The notes beneath the pieces are model-generated. The model made no database searches. It was not told where the DNA came from and saw only the letters and a list, made by a program, of their open reading frames with translations. The translations under genes and the position numbers were made by a program. Positions 1-14,208 of a stretch of 64,000 nt of DNA are shown here, piece after piece; the first letter of the stretch is position 1; each line of letters opens with the position of its first letter. This DNA is from Camarhynchus parvulus (lineage: Eukaryota > Chordata > Aves > Passeriformes > Thraupidae): positions 7,975,420-8,039,419 of the forward strand of contig NC_044571.1 of the NCBI RefSeq assembly GCF_901933205.1. Reading direction: 5' to 3'.

Positions 1-2938
1 GAATGCTGCTCTGTAACTCCAACTCTTCAACAAGTGCTCCCAAGTGACTCATGGGGACTTCCCCAAGCCATTTGCTTGATGACAGAGAGGGCTAATGAAG
101 GAAAAAACCCCAAAACTCAACTCTTAAAAAAAATTTAGTCAAATATTACAATTTTAAAAGTGTACATTTGGTGAATGATAAATTGAAAATACTAGGAATA
201 GGCTGAAGGGTTATTTTTCAACATTTCCCTTCCATGTGAGCAGAATGATAATTGTGTCCTTGATGTGTCAATATCAGTTACACACTGAGAGAATTCTTTT
301 AAGATGGTTTTTTAAACTCTTAAATCAGAACACATGCACCAAGGTGAACATGCTGTGGAGGCAGGAACATTGTCACTTCCCTAAGAGTGACAGCATCACC
401 GCTGTCTATCAGTGACACACTGTAAAAAGGTACAATCTTCCATAAAAGCCTTTCCAGTAATTTTGGGAAGCTGCAGGCGGGATATCCTCTGATGTCACAT
501 ACTCTGATGTGCCAACGCCAAGACCATAAGCCCCAGGATGTCCCAGATATGGCTCTGTGTTAGCCTGGAAGCTGGACAAAGTTACCATCTGCAGGCTTTG
601 CACATCTATCAGAAAAGGAGCACAGAGCCCTGGAGTGTGTTACAGACAGGTTCATAAACAAAGAGACAGAGATGCAAGCCTTTCCTTTTCTCCATTTGTT
701 TTCAGGGCTGTGGATGAGTTGGGTACGCCTTGCCAATGTTCTTTACAGTGAATAAAGGCATTTTTTCTTCTGCTATTATCACCAAGAGGTGATATCCATG
801 TGACTGTTCTGCATTCAGCTGGCACCTCTGACAGTCTGGCCTGCACTCTGTCCATCAGCACTTGACAGTGGCCTGTAACCTCAGATTAAAGGGATGCCTC
901 TGAGTGCCTGTGCATGCTGCTGCCCATGGATAGCTGCTCCATGCCTGCAGGAAGGCTGTGGTAGCCAAGGAGAGAATTCCTACAGGTAGATAAGCATAAT
1001 CAGGCGCTGCATGCTCTGACATGCAGCAGAGCATCTGCAGCAAACTGGGACTGTACTGATGGGGATTAATAAGAAAAACGTTCTGCCTAATACCAGAGGA
1101 GATTTTAAATTGGACGGAGAGGAAAAAAGAGAGAGAAATATTTTTGCGAGATACTAAAACCTTAAAAAAATAGCAATGATTCTTTTGCAATTGGATCCAT
1201 AAAAATATACTCCATAATCCATGGAAATCTGCTACAGTTCTCTGCTTACTATGGCATTACATCCCTTGGTATTAACTGGAAAGGCAGCAGTGTATATGTG
1301 CATGTGAGTGAGTGTGACAGCACTCAGGAGGATGAGAACGAAGCTTTTTTCTTTTTGACGGCCTTTTAATGAATGAAAAATGAAAAATTCAAAGCTTTGC
1401 CACGTGATACTCATCTCCACATTTGGCATCTGGGATTAATTCTGCAGGCTTGCTATGTGTGGATGCCCCTGCACATCTCCAACATAGGGACCAGGAGTGC
1501 AGCATCCAGCCCATGGTGCTGCTGTGTCCTTGCTTCCTGGGGATATTGTCTCATCACAGCCAGGAAGAAAAACAAAACAAAAATCCAAGCAGGCATCTGC
1601 AGAATTGGCTTAGAGACTTAACATTCAGGAGAGTTTACAGCAACACCTGACTACCAAACTATTGCATTTGCTAAATATTTCAGCAGACAATGCAAATAAT
1701 TGAAGCTAAAACCATTTCTTTGTGAGAAAAGAATATGGAGAGACAGGCCAGGATCTTGTTTGGCTTATGCTGGGCATATTAAATGAATCTTAGCTGGTGT
1801 TGATAAGTCTGTCAATCCACAAGAGGGGGAAAAATGCCTTAAAGGAAATAAGCAGAGCAGGAAGAAGGAAATCTGTATTCAGGACAGTGCTCTGGGTACT
1901 GGATTGCAGCAGTGATGGAGAGAGTGGAGGTGAAAGGGAGAAGCACATAGTATTCCATATGCTGTCCTGATTATCAGGCAAGTTGGCTGAGGCCCTGAGT
2001 TATCTGACTGGGAATAGGTGTGTAAATAGCAAGTAAATGCTATCTCTGATCCTTTTAAGACTTTTAATAGCTGTTTTAGATTCAAATGCTGAGAAACATA
2101 CAAGGAAGGTGTCAAGGGTATGCCTGGAAAAGAGTGGAGAGCAGCCACCTCTGTAGTTTCCAGGGATGCTGTCTTCAACACAGGGACAATCCTTACCCAA
2201 AGGAGTGCAGGGCACTGGCAGGGTGGTGTGCTAACACCACTTCTTTTGCTCTAGCTGAATAAGGGAGCATTTGAAAAAGCATTCAAGTGCAGTTCTGGTT
2301 GAGAAGCCAAATGTCTGAGTTAAATCCATGTAGTGCCAGACTTAATATCCCCTGCTGAGAGGCAGGGCCATGTTTGCATGACTATACAGGCTCCTGCACT
2401 GGAGCTGGACAGGAACACTTATTTCAGAGTTACTAAATGCTGTACAAAGGTAAATATTTAGACATCTATGCATACAAATGCACACTCGATAGGTTTACAA
2501 ATGTGCTTATGTAGTTAGGCACCTGCTCTTAATCAGTGTGAACCTTACGTAACTAAATCCTTCTGGAAATCCCACCAAGTGTGGTGTTTTGTCTTGCCCT
2601 TTCCATTCTATAGGATCCAGCCCACTGACTGCCACTGAGGCTTTTTTACCTATGTGGCTCAGTTCCCCCTGAAGATGGAATGGAGGCTTCTGCATCGTAT
2701 AAATACCTTTTAATTTCTATTCTTTTCAGCCATCTGAAAAAGAGATCAAATAGAAGATAAGGCACAGTGTTGAAGATTGCATGCAAGATGTTTTCCGTTA
2801 CCATCTGTATGGCTAATTACCTTGTCAAGTGAGCAGTTTGCCTTATCTCTCTCTTTGAGTGACCACATTCACACCTCCCTCGGGAGGGGACATTGCTGAT
2901 AACAGACTATTGAATATCGGGGCATGACTGATAAGAAC
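1..2938. other. Intergenic, no gene seen
   Basis: Only short open frames with no recognisable protein. AT-rich single-copy-looking sequence with no repeat I could name. Confidence 0.6.
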
Positions 2939-3434
2939 TGTAACATCCCATTGTGAGATGCTCCGCCCACAGGGAGGAGCCAAGCATGGCTCCTTCTGAG
3001 ATTCTGGAACACCAGCACGGCTTTCTCCACGGAATTCCCCAGAGGAACAGCAGCTGCCTCTTCCTCCACTGGATCTTCAGAAGAAAGAATACATCCTTCT
3101 CTACAGATCCTCCTTGCTCCAACAGAACCACCCCTGACACTGCAGGAGGGCTGCAGCCACATTTCCAATTGGGCTGCCACCAACACCCTGCCCAACAAGG
3201 TGTCAGGTTGGGTTCTGACTCTGTCAGTGTTGTTCTAGTGGACTGCATTGTTTATTTTATTCTTTGTTTTCTTCCCTATTAAAGAACTGTTATTTCCTGC
3301 TCCCATATTTTTTGCCTGAGAGCCCCTTAATTTAAAATTATAGCAATTCGGAGGGGTGGGGAGGGTTTACATTCTCCATTTCAGGGGAGGCTCCTGCCTT
3401 CCTTAGCAGACTCCTGTCCTTCCAAACCAAGACA
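2939..3434 (+). mobile_element. LTR-like avian interspersed repeat
   Basis: The segment begins TGTAACATCCC and includes the GAGATGCTCCGCCC and CTGCAGGAGGGCTGCAGCCA blocks, ATTAAA near 3280, and GGCTCCTGCCTTCCTTAGCAG. I recognise this as a dispersed passerine LTR-type repeat. The right edge is uncertain: GGGTTTACA at 3371 pairs with the TGTAAC start, but familiar repeat sequence seems to run to about 3434. I found no clear target duplication and no coding sequence. Confidence 0.5.
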
Positions 3435-6330
3435 CAAAGCATCTCTAACAGGGCAGCACTTGTCTGGCTGCCCACATCAGCCTATGGCCACAACTCCCTT
3501 CCTCATCCATTGCTTCAGGACTTTACACTGTGAGGATGGACAGAAGATATCCAAGGCAAGGAAGGATCCAGAAAGGTGGTGGCATTCCCAGGGTGACAAG
3601 GAGCACAGCTCCTGCATCAGTCCTGGCCATGGGCTGCTGTCACAGGCTCCAAACCACTCGGAAGGGCTGGACATGTCCTGCACAGCCCTGGCACAAAGCA
3701 AGCTCATGCAGTTTGCCAGTGATGCTGACCCATCAGGTCCTACAGGGAGCAGTATTATCTGGAGGAATGGGGGGCAATAATGTTTGACCTGACAGGGACG
3801 TTCACAAGTCATTCTGGAGGCTCCCAGATTCACAATAATGAGGTTTCTGGTGCAGCTGCCCACATTTCCCTTTGAATTTTCTCCTTCTTCTTGAGTTAAC
3901 TTAGGTAACCTTGGACTTCCACATATGCAATAAGCCCTAGACTCAGTCAGTGGACTGGCTGTCAGCCACAGTCAGGTGACATCCTGGCCCACTTTGTATG
4001 TGAACAGCATCTCGCAGCTGAATAAATGGCTGATTCTGAGCAATCTCTGTAGAAATCTGTGGGGACTGTTCTACCTGTGACTGATAGGCTCGCTGTGCCT
4101 TCCTCACCACCTGAGGGATTTGCACTTGACCAGACTTATAAGTGTATTTATGAATTCCAAACTTTGTTATTGCAATTCCCTATTCCTGCATATACAATTG
4201 CCAAGTTTAAAGAGGCAATTGATTTAGAACATCACATCTTCTCAAAAGCACAGCCTGCAACCAACAATACCTCATCCTCTATATCCTAGTCTCAATTCTG
4301 CTGCTACCCTGAATACTGAAAAAGAAACTGAAAAATCCTGTGTTCCTTTCCTGGGCTCTTCAGGGGAGTGCATAATGTCCCCAAGGACTGGCTGCACTGT
4401 GTGTCATTTGGATCTCCCACAACATCTCCAGTGGTCAACTGTAAAGTTTGTGGCAGAGCAAACTTTTAGAAGAGAACAGGAACAAGCCACGCTTGATTTG
4501 AAGAGAAATTCAAGACAATTCCTTTAGTTCTAATCCAGCTAGTTATCATTTAGGAGGGATACCTAGACTCCTGTGATGAGTGCTAAAGAGCCACATATTT
4601 TAAAAAGGTGAGAGGAAAATGTACATATACAAAACCTACAGGTATGGACACACATTTCCAAGCATTCTTTAAAAAGCTGCTCTATCTACCTCACACCACA
4701 ATACAACCTTATCCTCTGGACATATCACACAAAGGTTTGAACTACCTCAGAAGCAAAAAGGGAGGATTGCTGCAAGGTCAGGAGCACTGAGTACTTACTG
4801 CAAACACCACTGATAATTAAACCACTTTTTTTTTTTTTGGTCAAAATTTGTCCATTTAATAATACCTTGCCTTTCTGCAATCAGTTGGATTCCAGCTGTA
4901 TATGCCTCATTCTGAAGAGCAAAACTGTCAGCATAATGGGCACATTTCATCTCTGGGGTGAGATGTGGCAAATGTCAAAGGAGCATCAAAATCCTTCCTG
5001 AACTGCAGAGTTCACCTCATGCTCACATACAGAGAAGTCCCAGGGCTCAGTGGCGTGGCAAGGGGCCAGTGGTCACAAGTGTCTTCCATGGAGAAAAAGT
5101 CATACCTGAGAGGATACAACCAATGTAAACTCTGAAATTACCCTTCCAGACTTGCTCTTGCAGAAGGGAAGTTTCTCCTGCCGTACATTATCTGAATCCC
5201 AGAAACTCAGTTGCACCCTTAAGGGTCCATTGATTGTTTTAAAAGGCTCCATGAAAGGTAATTATCAAAAGATTCATTATGGGGAAAAAATCCTTAGGGA
5301 TCTGAAAACTGAAAAAACAAAGGATAGAAGTCACAGGTTTAGTCTTCTGCCTTCTTCATCCTTCCTGGAAGCCTCTACTGGCAAGGTCTGGAAATACGTT
5401 TGATTATCTCCAAAAATGACAGGAGATGAAGGCACTCAGCACCTTGCACAATCAGGTACTTAATGTCCTTACCCTCCCTGGGGCTCTGCTGCTGACAGCA
5501 AATGAACTGATAGCTCCTGCTGCTCCCACCAGCCTGGCTCTCTGTGTCATCCACCTACACACTCACACATTCATTCTCTCCCTCATGATTTATTCATTCA
5601 ATTTATTTATTTATGTAGGTCATTTTCAGTAGTAGTTTTACAAATAATGGCAAGAAGTGAAAAAAGAGCAAGACAGAAACAAAGTTAAGGAGAGAGTTGG
5701 TGGCACGCAGGGATTGGCAGGGGGGAGCTCTGCTGCGCTGAAAACAAGGTGTATGCCAGAGGAGTGTTCCTGATTTCCTCCTCAGGCAGAGCCTGAGCAA
5801 ATTCCAAGGGACATCAGCTTCACCAGCTTTGCTTGACTCTGACTCCCACAGCCAACCCACCTGGGGCTCATGCCCTGCTCCCTGGCCTTGCAGGGTCTTT
5901 CTGACTGCACTTGGGGCCTTTTGGAGCTCTCTGAAGGCATTTCTCCGTGTAGAGACAACTGTTTCATTTTTCCAGGCATTTAGTCATTAACTGTCTTTTA
6001 AAGCTTTGGTCACAGGGGTCTTTGCAGTAAAGAACAATATATTGCCTAACCTATGTGCCTAAATTAGATTACTTCTCTTTATTTCCTTTTTATCTACTCT
6101 CTAAAGAAACTCCCTTTTCTACACTGAACCCACAGGAACTCCCGGGAAATCACCTTCCTAAGGACATAATCAGACATGGTAAGCTGATTTTAAGGCTTTC
6201 TGTCACTGAAAGAAGCAGTCTTGGTCCTTCACCTTGCGTGCTTTTTCCTGTCTTGCTCCTCTCCCTTCCCCTAATCCTACCTGTTTCCCACCCATGCTTC
6301 CTTACTTTTGACACTTACCTGACCCCTGGC
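3435..6330. other. Intergenic, no gene seen
   Basis: Short frames only. A T-run lies at about 4827-4838. Nothing else recognised. Confidence 0.55.
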
Positions 6331-6338
6331 TGAGCCGA

Positions 6339-6437
6339 TTCAGCTCATTGAACTGACAGAAAATAAATCCAGAGAAGTAAAAAAAAAAAAAAAAAAAAAA
6401 AGGACAGTAGTTTTCTGATGGGTTAATGAGCTGCATC
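6339..6437. repeat. Imperfect inverted repeat around an A23 run
   Basis: A run of 23 A (6379-6401) lies between arms 6339-6365 and 6411-6437 that are imperfect reverse complements (about 20 of 27 positions), centred on CAGCTCATT. The run could also be the tail of an old retroposed sequence. Confidence 0.5.
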
Positions 6438-6961
6438 AGCTCAATGAATATGAAAGTCAGCCCAAGGGTGAGTCAGGATCATGTAGGAGGGAGTGTGAAG
6501 AGCAAGGAAGATTGACCCTTTTCACAGTGGAAAGTGATCAAAAGAGCTCAGTTTGTCTCCACTAATGGTATCCTTAGGTGGGAATATAAAGTAGATGCCT
6601 GGAAACAGACAGAATTTATCCTTGCTGTTCTAGCTCTGCAGAGCTAGAATGAATTTATATTTCATTTTCTTTCCTTTCTATGCTCAGCTGGCATGTTCTA
6701 CCACAATTCATAGCCTGAGAGTGTTACAGAGACCCCCTTCAAGCACAGCATCTCTACACTGCTAAGAAAATCTGTCCCTCAGATGTTTCACAAATACAAG
6801 AAGCACTGGAAAACATTAGATATCAACTATGACCTGCCCTGTTATGGAGTCTAGTGGAGAACCACATGAGGGGAGCTAAGAGCAGCACAGTTGTCAGACT
6901 GTGAAAGTCAAATTGTGACAATGAAATGAAACCTTGGCTGCCCCATTTTTTGATACCTTCA

Positions 6962-7346
6962 TGTCACAGACATGTTTTCTGAAAAATCCTTTCCTTAGGA
7001 TTTTTTCTCCTGAGAAGCTGAGAGGCCTCAGAAACAAAATGTAAACAATGATTATCTGCTGCTGTGGAATGCAACAGGTGGAGCTGTGATTGGTCTCATG
7101 TGGTTGTTTCTAATTAATGGCAAATCACAATCAGCCGGCTCAGACTCTCTGTCCAAGACAAAAGCTTTTGTTATCATTCTTTCTTTTTCTAATCTTAGCT
7201 AGCCTTCTGATGAAATCCTTTCTTCTATTCTTTTAGTATAGTTTTAATGTAATATATATCATAAAATAATAAATCAAGCCTTCTGAAACATGGAGTCAGA
7301 TCCTCGTCTCTTCCCTCATCCTCAGACCCCTGTGAACACTGTCACA
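6962..7346 (+). mobile_element. Solo LTR of an endogenous retrovirus (ERVK-like)
   Basis: A 385-bp unit starts TGTCACAGACATG and ends GAACACTGTCACA (TG...CA ends). It is flanked on both sides by CCTTCA (6956-6961 and 7347-7352), a perfect 6-bp target duplication as made by class II/ERVK-type integration. AATAAA at 7268 sets the + orientation. The sequence matches a common passerine LTR as I remember it. No internal viral region remains, so this is a recombined solo LTR with no coding capacity. Confidence 0.88.
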
Positions 7347-7352
7347 CCTTCA

Positions 7353-10300
7353 CACCAAGACTGGGCACTTTCTTCATGGTACACTGTGCCAAGCATAAGG
7401 TACATAACATGTTCTGCTCAGCAACAATGTCAGTTCAGTGAAACTGAAGGTTCTGTGATACACTGAAGGTCAAAGAAAATAATTTCATATTCCATAAATC
7501 TGTAAAGCATTGATTACACAATGGGGAAAAAAAATACACCAAAGCAAGACTTTTTACTTAATGAGCACAACCAATTCCCATTGTTCTTCCAAAACAAAGA
7601 GGACTTCTCCCAATGTCCTTCACTTTGGATTAGTAATCCTTATCTAACAGGAGGAGAGCTCCTTTTCTTTTGATCTGTGGACATGAGCACCAAACCAGCA
7701 ATTACAGCAAATGCAGGTGTCCTCTCTGGTTTTGGAAAAGTAATTTTTGAATGCACATGTGGCATCTCAGCATTTTCCTAGCAATGTTCTGGAAATGCTT
7801 TTGTCACTTCTGCTTCCCCCATGGTGTAAGAAATGATGTGCTCTGCCCCAGACTTTCCTGCTCAGGCTGTGATGGAAGCACAAAGCAGAATGTGCATCAA
7901 AGGGTTAAATACCACGTGGAGACCTTCAAGGCCCTGAAAATGTAATCTCTATTCTGATTGCAAAATCTGCAGAAGATATTTTATTTCAACAAGGCTCTCA
8001 GCCTCTCTTCATGGGTTAAGGAGAAATATTTTCATTTCCTATCTGCATTATCACTTTTTACATTCAGAACACATGCACACAAATCCAGTCTGAACTACAG
8101 ACATTAAAGTGGTGGGTGCCTGCCCTGGCAGTAGTCTCTAAGTCTTTTTTTTAGGAGTCTGTTTGTAAGACTCCTTGAATCAGAGTCCTCCAGTGGTCTA
8201 ACCAGTATCCTAGCTTGCTTTCAACCCCATCAGTCATGACAAGTTATGGATTGTATTTCTCCTGCCTCAATTTAAAACTAGTCTGGCTTCCCACAGTTCT
8301 TTCATTTCTCTAACTTTCTCCCTTTTTCCTATGACTAACATTTGTTTTTCTGAGTTAAAATTTGTGACAGGTTTCTACCCATGGCCCAGGACTAGTGTAA
8401 ATAGTGACTCTGTTCTGTAGCAAGTTGGTTTCCTGTTGCAACATCACCCACACTAAGGAAACCACATCTGTTCAGAGACTGACCCATTTTAAGAACAGTT
8501 ATTTTTAGGCTGTAGAAGATTATCAGTCATTGAGACAAAGGGCTCAGGTGAGTCCTTAAAAAATTAGGAGAGTAGGGAAAGCCTTCTGATATACTGAGAT
8601 ACTGGAGGCAGATGGGAGAAATACCATTTGCAGGTGGCTCTGCTTAGGGAATTAAATTAATTATTATTTCAAGATAGTTAGACATTTTTTGTGTTTGAAA
8701 ATGAAACAGTGCTCTGACAGGAAGGACTAAACAGACTAATGGGTGAAATTGTTGTGGGCTACAAGACAGGCTTTTCTACTTCAGTGTGGGCAGGGAGGAT
8801 GACATCCGCCATCTTCAGTGCTCTTTGCCACTTCTCCTGCATGTTCTGAATACTGTGATTTATGGCTCTTATCACAGGAGAGATTAATGTCCTGGCCAGG
8901 TTGATCCCTGCCTGCTGCTCTGTGCTGTGCACACAGATGGACACCTCCAGTGCCTGTGTGTGTGCACAGGGGCTCCTGTCACCTCTGCCCCTCTGGGCGC
9001 AGCTCAGAGCATGGCAAGAGTCCGAGTCCTCCCAGGTAAAACACCCAGAGCTGATAAACACCTGCCCTGTCCTTCACTTGTCCCTTCTCACCCCTCTCCA
9101 AGATGTGGGGATACATTTTGCTAGCACAGTGAAGCCTGGACACAATTTCCTCCTGCAATGTAATGTTACAAAGAAGGAGGTGATGTGATACAAACCTAAG
9201 GTGGGAACCTCTTCAACAGGGAAACTTTGGGGTGAAATGAAGGGACAGCTTGATAAGAGCTCAGACTCAGCACTCCCTGAGGAAACCTTCATTGTTTTCC
9301 TGTCACATTTTAGACTGATAAATAACTCTTGTGCATAGAGATTTGTTGCTCTTTTCTGACTGGATTAACTGCAATTAAGATAGACCTTCTTTGCATGGAG
9401 AAAAGGCTCTGCCCAGCTATTCTGGCAGCAGACATTTTGCACTACAGAACTTCATGGTCTCTTTTTACCTAATAGAAACAGATTAACCTACACTGCAGAA
9501 AGACACTGTTTGTACAGTATTAAAGGATCTACCCAGGGAAAGGTGCAGAATAATCAGCTTTTAAGTACATATTTCACTGATTTTCAGCAGCTCTCCCATG
9601 TACACAAACCCATCCCTAGAAATGTTAGGGTTTTTAGCTACATTCTGGCAAGTCAAAGGAACAGGAATTGATTTTCATTTTCATTCCTTGTTTTATTCCA
9701 GAAAATGTTCAGTTTTTATCTCCTGATGTACTGGTATTTTATGTACTGTACCTCTGAGTAGGGCTCTACAAGATGCTAAAGAGAAGGAGGGTTTTTTATG
9801 TCTGTCTTTGTAAGAAAACATATTATACATTTATGAAAAAAAAATCATCAAAAAGACTGCTCTGTATTTCTGTCTGCTCCAAAGCAGCCTTAACACAAAC
9901 CACTGATAAGTCTAGTTCATATGCTTGTGCAGGGAACAGGTTTCCAAAGTCCTGTTTCAGAGAGCCCTGATTAGATAACACATAACAGAGAGAAACCACG
10001 GGCTAGAGGACTTTGTTTTCATTTGCAGCTCATTAGAGGCAGCCCGGAGCTAACCTGGCTGGGAGATATTGGATCAGGATAAAACCAGGCACAGACAAAA
10101 TAGCACTGTTTACACTTGATACAGCTGTACCCTGAGTTCCCACAAAACCAAAAAATAATAAGCCACCAAAGGAAGAGGCACTGTCTTCAAAAGCCTCAAA
10201 ATCCATGGACTCAATTGCTGCAGTCCAGTACTGGTGGGGGTTCTTGCACTGTAAAGCTGGCCAGGAAAAGCACCCTTAGCCTATGGAGGTGACTTTACCC

Positions 10301-13300
10301 TCCTACAGTTTCAGATAGGAAATCAGACCAAACTCTCTTCCTGCTGCAGAGGATGAGACAGGCAAGTGGTGGAGGCAGGTCCTAACCAGTTCCTCCTAGA
10401 CTAGTCTTAGGGCTCTCTTAAGCCAAATTAAGAAGGCTATCTTAGAGGGGAGGAGAAAGAAGAGTGTCCCTGTATATCTAATATAATTTCTAAATTCATT
10501 TAGTTAAAACAGTATGTGTTATGTGAGCAAGGCTTATTGTCAGAAAGCTAATTCTTTATAAAATGAGAAATACAGTGGTGCCACCTCTTACAAAGGAGAC
10601 ATGGGCTGGAACTACAGCTGAATTGCATGATGCCTTCTAAAAATACCAGAATGTAAGGATTAGGTACAAGTGAGTTAATAAGGTGTTGCATTCTGAAGGC
10701 TGCTTAAAATTAGCTGTGAATGTGCTTTCGCTTGTCCTAAATGCAATGCAGAAAGACAGATTTTTTTTTCTTCTCTTTCAGCCTTCCTTTGAGCTGTCAT
10801 ACTCTGGGAAGTCTGGGTCTGTAGGCACCAGAGAGAGAGATTTTGCTCTGTTGTTGCTCTTCTTTCCAATCTTGCTCTCAGGCCTGAAGGAATCAGTTCC
10901 AGTAAGTGACATTCTGAGGTGAAGCACAGTCATTTCCCCACACAATTTGTTTTGTTTGCACTACGGCACCATTGGGCAGTGCTGTGCCTTCTGGTGAAAG
11001 CACTTTTCACAAAAAATGCCCACTTTCAGGATCAAATCATTTCCTATAAACCACCCAAACAAAAGATAGAAGGGGGATAGAAGGGGCTACAGCTCTCCTG
11101 GCTGAACCCCAACTGAAAATAAAACATTGCCAGGATTTACTGAGATTCTACTGTGTCTTCTGCATTCTACAGCTGTGCAGAAAGGTTACAATTTTTAGCA
11201 TTTTGCACAGTGCTGCAACTAGCCACAGGCTATTAATTACTTCTGCAATCAGTAGGGCAGGGAATCTTCCACATTTAACTGTGTAGCAGCATGAACTGTG
11301 GGCTACATGCAGTTCTCAGGATGTGGTCTGTGCTCCACAAAAATCTCTGAACAATCTCTCAGCCAGGTGCTGCCTGGCCCCACGCACAGGATTTCCTGTC
11401 CCTCTGCCACAACAGGCTGTATTTGGTTAGGTGTGAGAAGTTGGTGCTTCCAGGTGAAATACAATCCTTTAAGAGAGGCAATTCCACCCTCAACCTACAA
11501 TTTCTGATCTTCCAAAACTGGCACTGGCCAAAATTGCCTGCATGGAAGCCCCTACAGCATCTGAGAGCAACCTGCACCTCTTGCCCATTAGCAAAATACC
11601 TTAAAATGTACTAGAGAACCAGTATTCCTCCAATGCTACAGATATGGGTTTGCCTTTTTACAGTACTCTTCAATTTTAAGAGACAGTGAATAGTTGCTGG
11701 AGTTCACTACGTCAACCAAGTTTGCAGTCACAGAGTCAAACATGTAATCAGTTCTTCAGTCTGGAGCCAAACCTGTTCTGGCATTCCCCATTGTCAGAGC
11801 TGGCATCTTGGAGCTTTGTGACGCAGGCAGTGCTTAGATAAGATTCTAACTGCTACAGAAAATGCTGGTTTATCCCTTCTGGGGGAAAAAATATCCCAAT
11901 CTAGAAGCTGTGCAAGAAGGAAGTTTCTTGGATAGCGTCTTAATGCAGAAACTTCCTTCACATCCAAAGTCTGAGTGGAGGATGGCAGCTCAGACACAAT
12001 TCTGTGTGTCCTTACTTCTAAGAGAGAGGGTCAGCATTTAAACCTCATCTGAGCACAGCTGAGATCTACAAAGAATTTGCAATTAAGCATGTTCTGGTAC
12101 CCACCTTTGTCTTTAGAGGAGCATGAGAGTTTGCACTGTCTGAATGTATTAGGCAGCAGCAGTTAAACACAATCGAGCTGTCTACTTCTAAGGTCAGGAC
12201 AGAATTCTTCACAGCAGCAGGCCTGCTCCCACTGGGATGACTAATCACATCCACTTCCCTGACATTCTCTCCATCTCTTTTAGGTGTTTGCACAGATAAA
12301 TTCTTTCTGCCCCAAAGTGCTTTCATGTTGAAATAAGGGCTCACTTTGTATTTTTTCAGCACACGTGTCTTTTTCAAATACTGAGTAACACCCAGGGATG
12401 GTTAGATGGGGAAAAATCACAGGGTTTGGAAGGTATTGTCAAATTGTCCAAGTCCATGACTGAACAGTGCAATTTATCACTTTACCCCTTGTGCCAGATT
12501 GCCAGATCAGGGGTCTTTCTCCTTTGTTAGCTTTTCAAAGATGTGGGGTTCAGAAAGGATGTCACTGTTTTGCTCCCATTTCAGAATTACTTGTGAACAA
12601 AGCACTTTTTTATGCACAGAAAAAAATGCATCTTCTATGGTTAAAATAGTAAATTGAGTTGTAATTAACTTAATGGCAATAATAATGAAAATATAGTCTT
12701 TTGAGGATAGCAAGGTCTTTAGCTGGCTTTAGTTCCAGTCTGACAGAAATAAATCAATTTAATATTTACACTGGGTATCAACATTGTTAGTAAAGAAGCC
12801 CCAAAAGAAGCTCAGAGTAATACAGCTATGTTCAGTATTTAAAAAATCATCCATTTTGCCTTATAATAAGAAAGAGGGCTTTTGTAAATTCAAGTAAAAT
12901 CAAAGATTCTATTTTATGACTTGGAGAATGTTGCTTTTCTTAAGTTGTTCACAACACATAATTAGAACTGGGGTGTACTTTACTACGCACCACACAAGAG
13001 ATTCTCTGTCTCACTAACCAGAGTGACTGATGGAGAGCTCTCAATCTGTTACTATAGGTCTCCTATCATTCAAAAAAATAGTTGCCAAACTTAATCCCAC
13101 AGACAAAGCAGATAAAAAAAAGAGACGTAAAATTATAATTTTAAAGCTTATAAATTGGAGGCTTTTTCTTTTTTTAGTTGGTTCCCTTTGTGACCCTTTT
13201 AATAAACAGAAAAAAAGAAGAGCACCTGCAATAACCAGCTACAAACCCTCTTCCTTTAACACACACACACAATTTTGCAAAGTATGCTTTATTTTTGGTG

Positions 13301-14208
13301 CAGTAAGCCCTGCACAAATCACAAAACAGTGATTTGTGGCTTGAAGTACTGGACTGTCAACAAATTAATTAATTTTAAAAGTACTTTTAATTAAAAAAAT
13401 AATAGCTAATAAAGATACAGGACATAAAATCATTCATGATTAAAAGGTCATTGACATTTTTCTACTGGATTTTCAGCATGGTTATACAAAAAGTGCAAGT
13501 GTTATAATAGAAAAATCTAATCTTTTTTCAGAATTGGTATGTGTTTGATTTAATAGTGACACATGAAATCTCATTAGAATTTAAATATATATCTTCACTT
13601 TTATTGAATTGTAAGCTCTGTAAGTTTATAATATGTAGCACTGCAATTACTGATACAGTATGTGGGAGCTCTCCCACACTATATCTGATTCTCTCATGTC
13701 TTCTGAAAAGAATGAAAGATATGAAACTCTTATTACTCATAATTTATATGGGCATTTGGATATAACATTGCTGAACATCCCAATGCTGTATGAATTAAAT
13801 GATTAACGAGAAATCTTTGCACTACATTTGCATAGTATTATTTTTTATTATTTAAAAAATTACTTAAATGTCAAGTCCAGGAGGTGCCTGTGTCATTAAA
13901 CATTTCTCTGATTTAAAAGCCTGACAGAGAAATGGAATGCCCACGCTCTGAGCCACACAAACACAGCACAGCTCAGAGCCTGCCTTGTGAGCACCATACA
14001 CTGAACATTTGCCCCAGGGCTCCAAGAACAGTAAATGTTTAACTTCCCTGGAAACAGAAAGTCACCTGCTGTCCTTCCCATTAGCTCTGTAACCCTGTCA
14101 GCTCCACAGTTAATAGCAACAGGTTCTGATCAACCAACAAATCCCTATCTGAATTCAGGCTTCTGGGTTCCTCAGTAGGGCTTTTTAAATACAGAGGGGT
14201 GCAGTGAC
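7353..14208. other. Intergenic, no gene seen
   Basis: Nearly 7 kb without a convincing coding exon or a repeat I can name. Short frames (up to about 108 codons) lack family features. 13400-13880 is strongly AT-rich. Conserved regulatory elements could be present but cannot be judged from one sequence. Confidence 0.55.
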
